Shown here piece after piece: positions 6,571 through 8,171 of a stretch of DNA of 8,171 bases. The position numbers were made by a program, and so were the translations under genes. Under the pieces are notes generated by a model. It had not been told where the DNA came from. It saw only the letters and a program-made list of their open reading frames with translations, and ran no database searches. Origin of the DNA: Granulosicoccaceae bacterium (lineage in GTDB: Bacteria; Pseudomonadota; Gammaproteobacteria; Granulosicoccales; Granulosicoccaceae); NCBI GenBank assembly GCA_023301405.1, contig JALZUX010000460.1:1-8171 (forward strand), written 5' to 3'. Positions within the stretch are counted from its first letter, which is position 1. The number at the start of each line of letters is the position of its first letter.

Positions 6571-7131
6571 ATGCACTCTAGCAACAGATACCGTAGTTTC
6601 GCCCTCGCCATTGCGTGTATCTTATTAATTAACTGCAAAGGCGACCAGGAAACTACCGCCTGGTCAGGCTTCTATGGCACTTTCAAGGGCAGTGCCGAAT
6701 CAGTCATCAGTGGTGAGTTGTCTGAGCGCGAGCTCACTGTGGTGATCAAGCCATGGAAAGACAAAGGATTCACTGTCGAATGGACAACACTTATCCATCG
6801 CGCCAATGACAAGAAAAAAATGACCGATCTGTCAATCAACTTTTATCCATCCTCGCGGCCCGGAATCTATGCCTCTGCCATGAGAACTGATGTCTTTGGT
6901 CAGGCTGTACCCTATGACCCTGTCGGCGAAGATGCTGACCCTTATGTGTGGGCAGGCATTGAAGGCGATTCTTTGACGGTATCGGCTCTGTACATTCTTA
7001 GCGGTGGACACCACGAAATGCATTTGTACAAAAGATCACTTAACGAGAATGGTCTATCACTGGATTTCGAACGACTGAACAACGGTGAAAAAGTTGCCAA
7101 AGTTGCGGCTCAGCTTGAATCAGTTGAGTAA
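6571..7131 (+). CDS. Probable lipoprotein of unknown function
   Basis: A 186-residue envelope protein. Residues 1-22 form a signal peptide: basic start (R6, R8), hydrophobic core FALAIACILLI at 10-20, and a candidate lipid-attachment cysteine C22. The residue before it is asparagine rather than the usual Gly/Ala/Ser, so lipidation is less certain than export. The mature part begins around WSGFYGTFKGSA and continues with ELTVVIKPWKDKGFTVEWTT, a central RPGIYASAMRTDVFG (about 92-106), DPYVWAGIEGDSLTVSALYI and EMHLYKRSL. This reads as an all-beta domain. It resembles uncharacterised proteobacterial secreted proteins I know only as hypothetical, and no catalytic residues can be named. AAAAGG at 6556-6561 is the ribosome-binding site, nine bases before the ATG. 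No operon partner is present; the next gene is convergent. Confidence 0.75.
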   Translation: MHSSNRYRSFALAIACILLINCKGDQETTAWSGFYGTFKGSAESVISGELSERELTVVIKPWKDKGFTVEWTTLIHRANDKKKMTDLSINFYPSSRPGIYASAMRTDVFGQAVPYDPVGEDADPYVWAGIEGDSLTVSALYILSGGHHEMHLYKRSLNENGLSLDFERLNNGEKVAKVAAQLESVE

Positions 7132-7361
7132 TTGTGCTGCTGAGATCAAGACGGCAGACGGATGACCCACCTACTCAACCCAGTTTCATCGCATGGTCAA
7201 CTCACCTAATGCCCTGCACCGACCGCTTGTAAAAGCATTCACTGCCCTGAATCGATGCTCTGCACCCATTACTGAGCAATTCTCTCCAGTCGCCAAATGC
7301 ACACTTTCGTCGCTACAGCTTTGCTTTTGCTTAATTACTCAGCAACCCGCTTTTGCCATTA

Positions 7362-7381
7362 CCCGGTCATGCTTGACCGGG
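7362..7381. repeat. GC-rich 8-bp hairpin
   Basis: CCCGGTCA (7362-7369) pairs perfectly with TGACCGGG (7374-7381) around TGCT. Outer bases TTA (7359-7361) and TAA (7384-7386) can add three pairs past a two-base bulge. No T-run follows in either direction, so it is either a Rho-independent-like terminator without a U-tract for the lipoprotein gene or a dispersed palindromic repeat. Confidence 0.45.
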
Positions 7382-7407
7382 AGTAACTTAGGTCACAGGG
7401 AAACTAC

Positions 7408-7433
7408 AAGTAATCGGAAAACCCCGATTACTT
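7408..7433 (-). terminator. Terminator of the YceI-family gene (possibly bidirectional)
   Basis: AAGTAATCGG (7408-7417) pairs perfectly over 10 bp with CCGATTACTT (7424-7433) around a six-base loop. It starts 25 bases beyond the yceI stop. Reading on the minus strand, the stem is followed by a moderately T-rich GTAGTTT, which fits a weak intrinsic terminator for yceI. It may also act for the convergent lipoprotein gene. Confidence 0.6.
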
Positions 7434-7458
7434 AAATTGTAAAACAAAATAAACGATT

Positions 7459-8055
7459 TTATTCTGGAGCTTTCAGTTCAGATATGAAAGTGACCGTGAT
7501 CGGGCCTGTAGAAAACCCGCCAACACCAAAAGCCTGGTGATCGATATCGGTGGTCGCCTTCAAACCAAGCCATTCACCCTTGTAGTAGTCAAGTGCCTGG
7601 CCAACAGGATGTGGACCCTGGTGTGTGATTTCCGCACTCATCGTAACTTCCTTAGTTACACCGTGAAGGGTTAAGTCCCCTGTTACATCCATGGTGGTAT
7701 CGCCGGTTTTAGCAACCGAAGTACTCTTAAATGTCATTGTCGGGTGAGTCTCGACTTCCAGAAAATCAGCGCTTTTCAAATGAGTGTCCAAAGCTTCAAA
7801 GCCAGTAGAAACACTGGCAGCATCAATAGTCATTTCCACTGTTGACTTTTCGATATCATCGGCCAGTACCACTGTACCCGCAGCGGTATCAAATTCACCG
7901 CTTTGAATCGACACCCCTGCGTGATTCCAGCTAAATTTAACTTCGGTATGTCCCTGATCAGTATTGTAGGTTACATCAGCCATTGCTGAACCGGCAAATA
8001 GCGCCGCGGCAACTGCAGCAATTTTGAACGAGACGGGGGATTTAATACTACGCAT
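7459..8055 (-). CDS. yceI: YceI-family periplasmic protein
   Basis: A 198-residue exported protein of the YceI family, which has a lipocalin-like beta-barrel and in characterised members binds polyisoprenoid or amphipathic lipids; the physiological role is generally unclear. Residues 1-26 are a Sec signal peptide ending in AMA with cleavage before D27. The mature protein shows the family pattern: YNTDQGHTEVKFSWNHAGVS (29-48), the FDTAAGTVVLADD segment, VEMTIDAASVSTG, the HLKSADFLEVETHPTMTFKS stretch, and DVTGDLTLHGVTKEV. It ends with DHQAFGVGG and the closing strands. Length is normal. AAAGGA (plus 8062-8067) lies six bases before the ATG and fixes the start. No cytochrome b561 gene, a common neighbour, is seen. 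The gene is convergent with the lipoprotein gene and has its own terminator. The symbol denotes the family, not proven orthology. Confidence 0.92.
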   Translation of the reverse strand: MRSIKSPVSFKIAAVAAALFAGSAMADVTYNTDQGHTEVKFSWNHAGVSIQSGEFDTAAGTVVLADDIEKSTVEMTIDAASVSTGFEALDTHLKSADFLEVETHPTMTFKSTSVAKTGDTTMDVTGDLTLHGVTKEVTMSAEITHQGPHPVGQALDYYKGEWLGLKATTDIDHQAFGVGGFSTGPITVTFISELKAPE

Positions 8056-8073
8056 TTTTTTTCCTTTGGTTGT

Positions 8074-8134
8074 TCTATAGCAATGGCGCGTCAGGCGATA
8101 ACGTTACAGTAGGCAACAACCTTTAGGCGCCATT
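8074..8134 (-). promoter_or_regulatory. Possible control region of the YceI-family gene
   Basis: Upstream of yceI, AATGGCGC (8082-8089) and GCGCCATT (8127-8134) form an 8-bp inverted repeat with a 37-base spacer. The spacer holds an 8-bp palindrome TAACGTTA at 8099-8106. On the minus strand TGCTATAGA (8074-8082) resembles an extended -10 element with no good -35, and it would give a very short leader. The arrangement could be a regulator-binding site over the promoter, but this is only pattern-level evidence. Confidence 0.25.
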
Positions 8135-8171
8135 TTCTCTGTTTAGAATATGTATGAGTTACCGTAGATTG

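Larger units (their letters stand above)
7132..7458. other. Convergent intergenic region with two hairpins
   Basis: No gene is supported between the lipoprotein and yceI stops. A plus-strand frame at 7193-7435 lacks a Shine-Dalgarno and runs through both hairpins, so I treat it as chance. The interval serves as the shared 3' end of two convergent genes. Confidence 0.6.

Noticed and set aside
7193..7435. 80-codon plus-strand frame
   Set aside because: No ribosome-binding site, low-complexity composition, and it spans both intergenic hairpins.

Overview
The window appears to be chromosomal DNA of a Gram-negative bacterium, most likely a proteobacterium and perhaps a marine gammaproteobacterium. 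The support is a YceI-family protein with a clear export signal, a probable lipoprotein, and an AraC/VOC pair. The assignment is inferred from protein resemblance and general codon flavour, not from any marker gene. No rRNA, tRNA, CRISPR array, transposase or phage gene was found.

Layout, left to right. Positions 1-487 hold no convincing gene; they contain an imperfect inverted repeat (36-93) and two weak open frames that run off the left edge. A long (618 aa) PLP-dependent enzyme of the Cys/Met-metabolism (cystathionine gamma-synthase-like) superfamily starts at a TTG with a strong Shine-Dalgarno (488-2344). It is followed by a perfect 11-bp hairpin (2357-2386) and an intergenic stretch with a large bulged palindrome (2468-2570). 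Next come an AraC-family regulator (2620-3480) and a small VOC/glyoxalase-fold protein (3551-3937), probably one transcription unit. A Pif1-like SF1B helicase with a C-terminal Myb/SANT-like helical domain follows (4116-5696). Downstream, 5697-6570 is gene-poor and looks like decayed coding sequence: the helicase frame stays open past its stop, is broken by one TGA, and ends in a 66-codon protein-like stretch. A second small frame at 6313-6435 has a good ribosome-binding site but a stop after six codons. The right part carries a probable lipoprotein (6571-7131) and, convergently on the minus strand, a YceI-family periplasmic protein (7459-8055). Two hairpins, 7362-7381 and 7408-7433, lie between them.

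The genes do not form one obvious pathway. The AraC regulator and VOC protein probably work together. The helicase acts on DNA and is probably independent. The lipoprotein and YceI protein share the cell envelope but are convergent, so they are not co-transcribed. No clearly new multi-gene system is visible. The items most worth checking are the two-part PLP enzyme, the frame downstream of the helicase, and the structured 2345-2619 interval.
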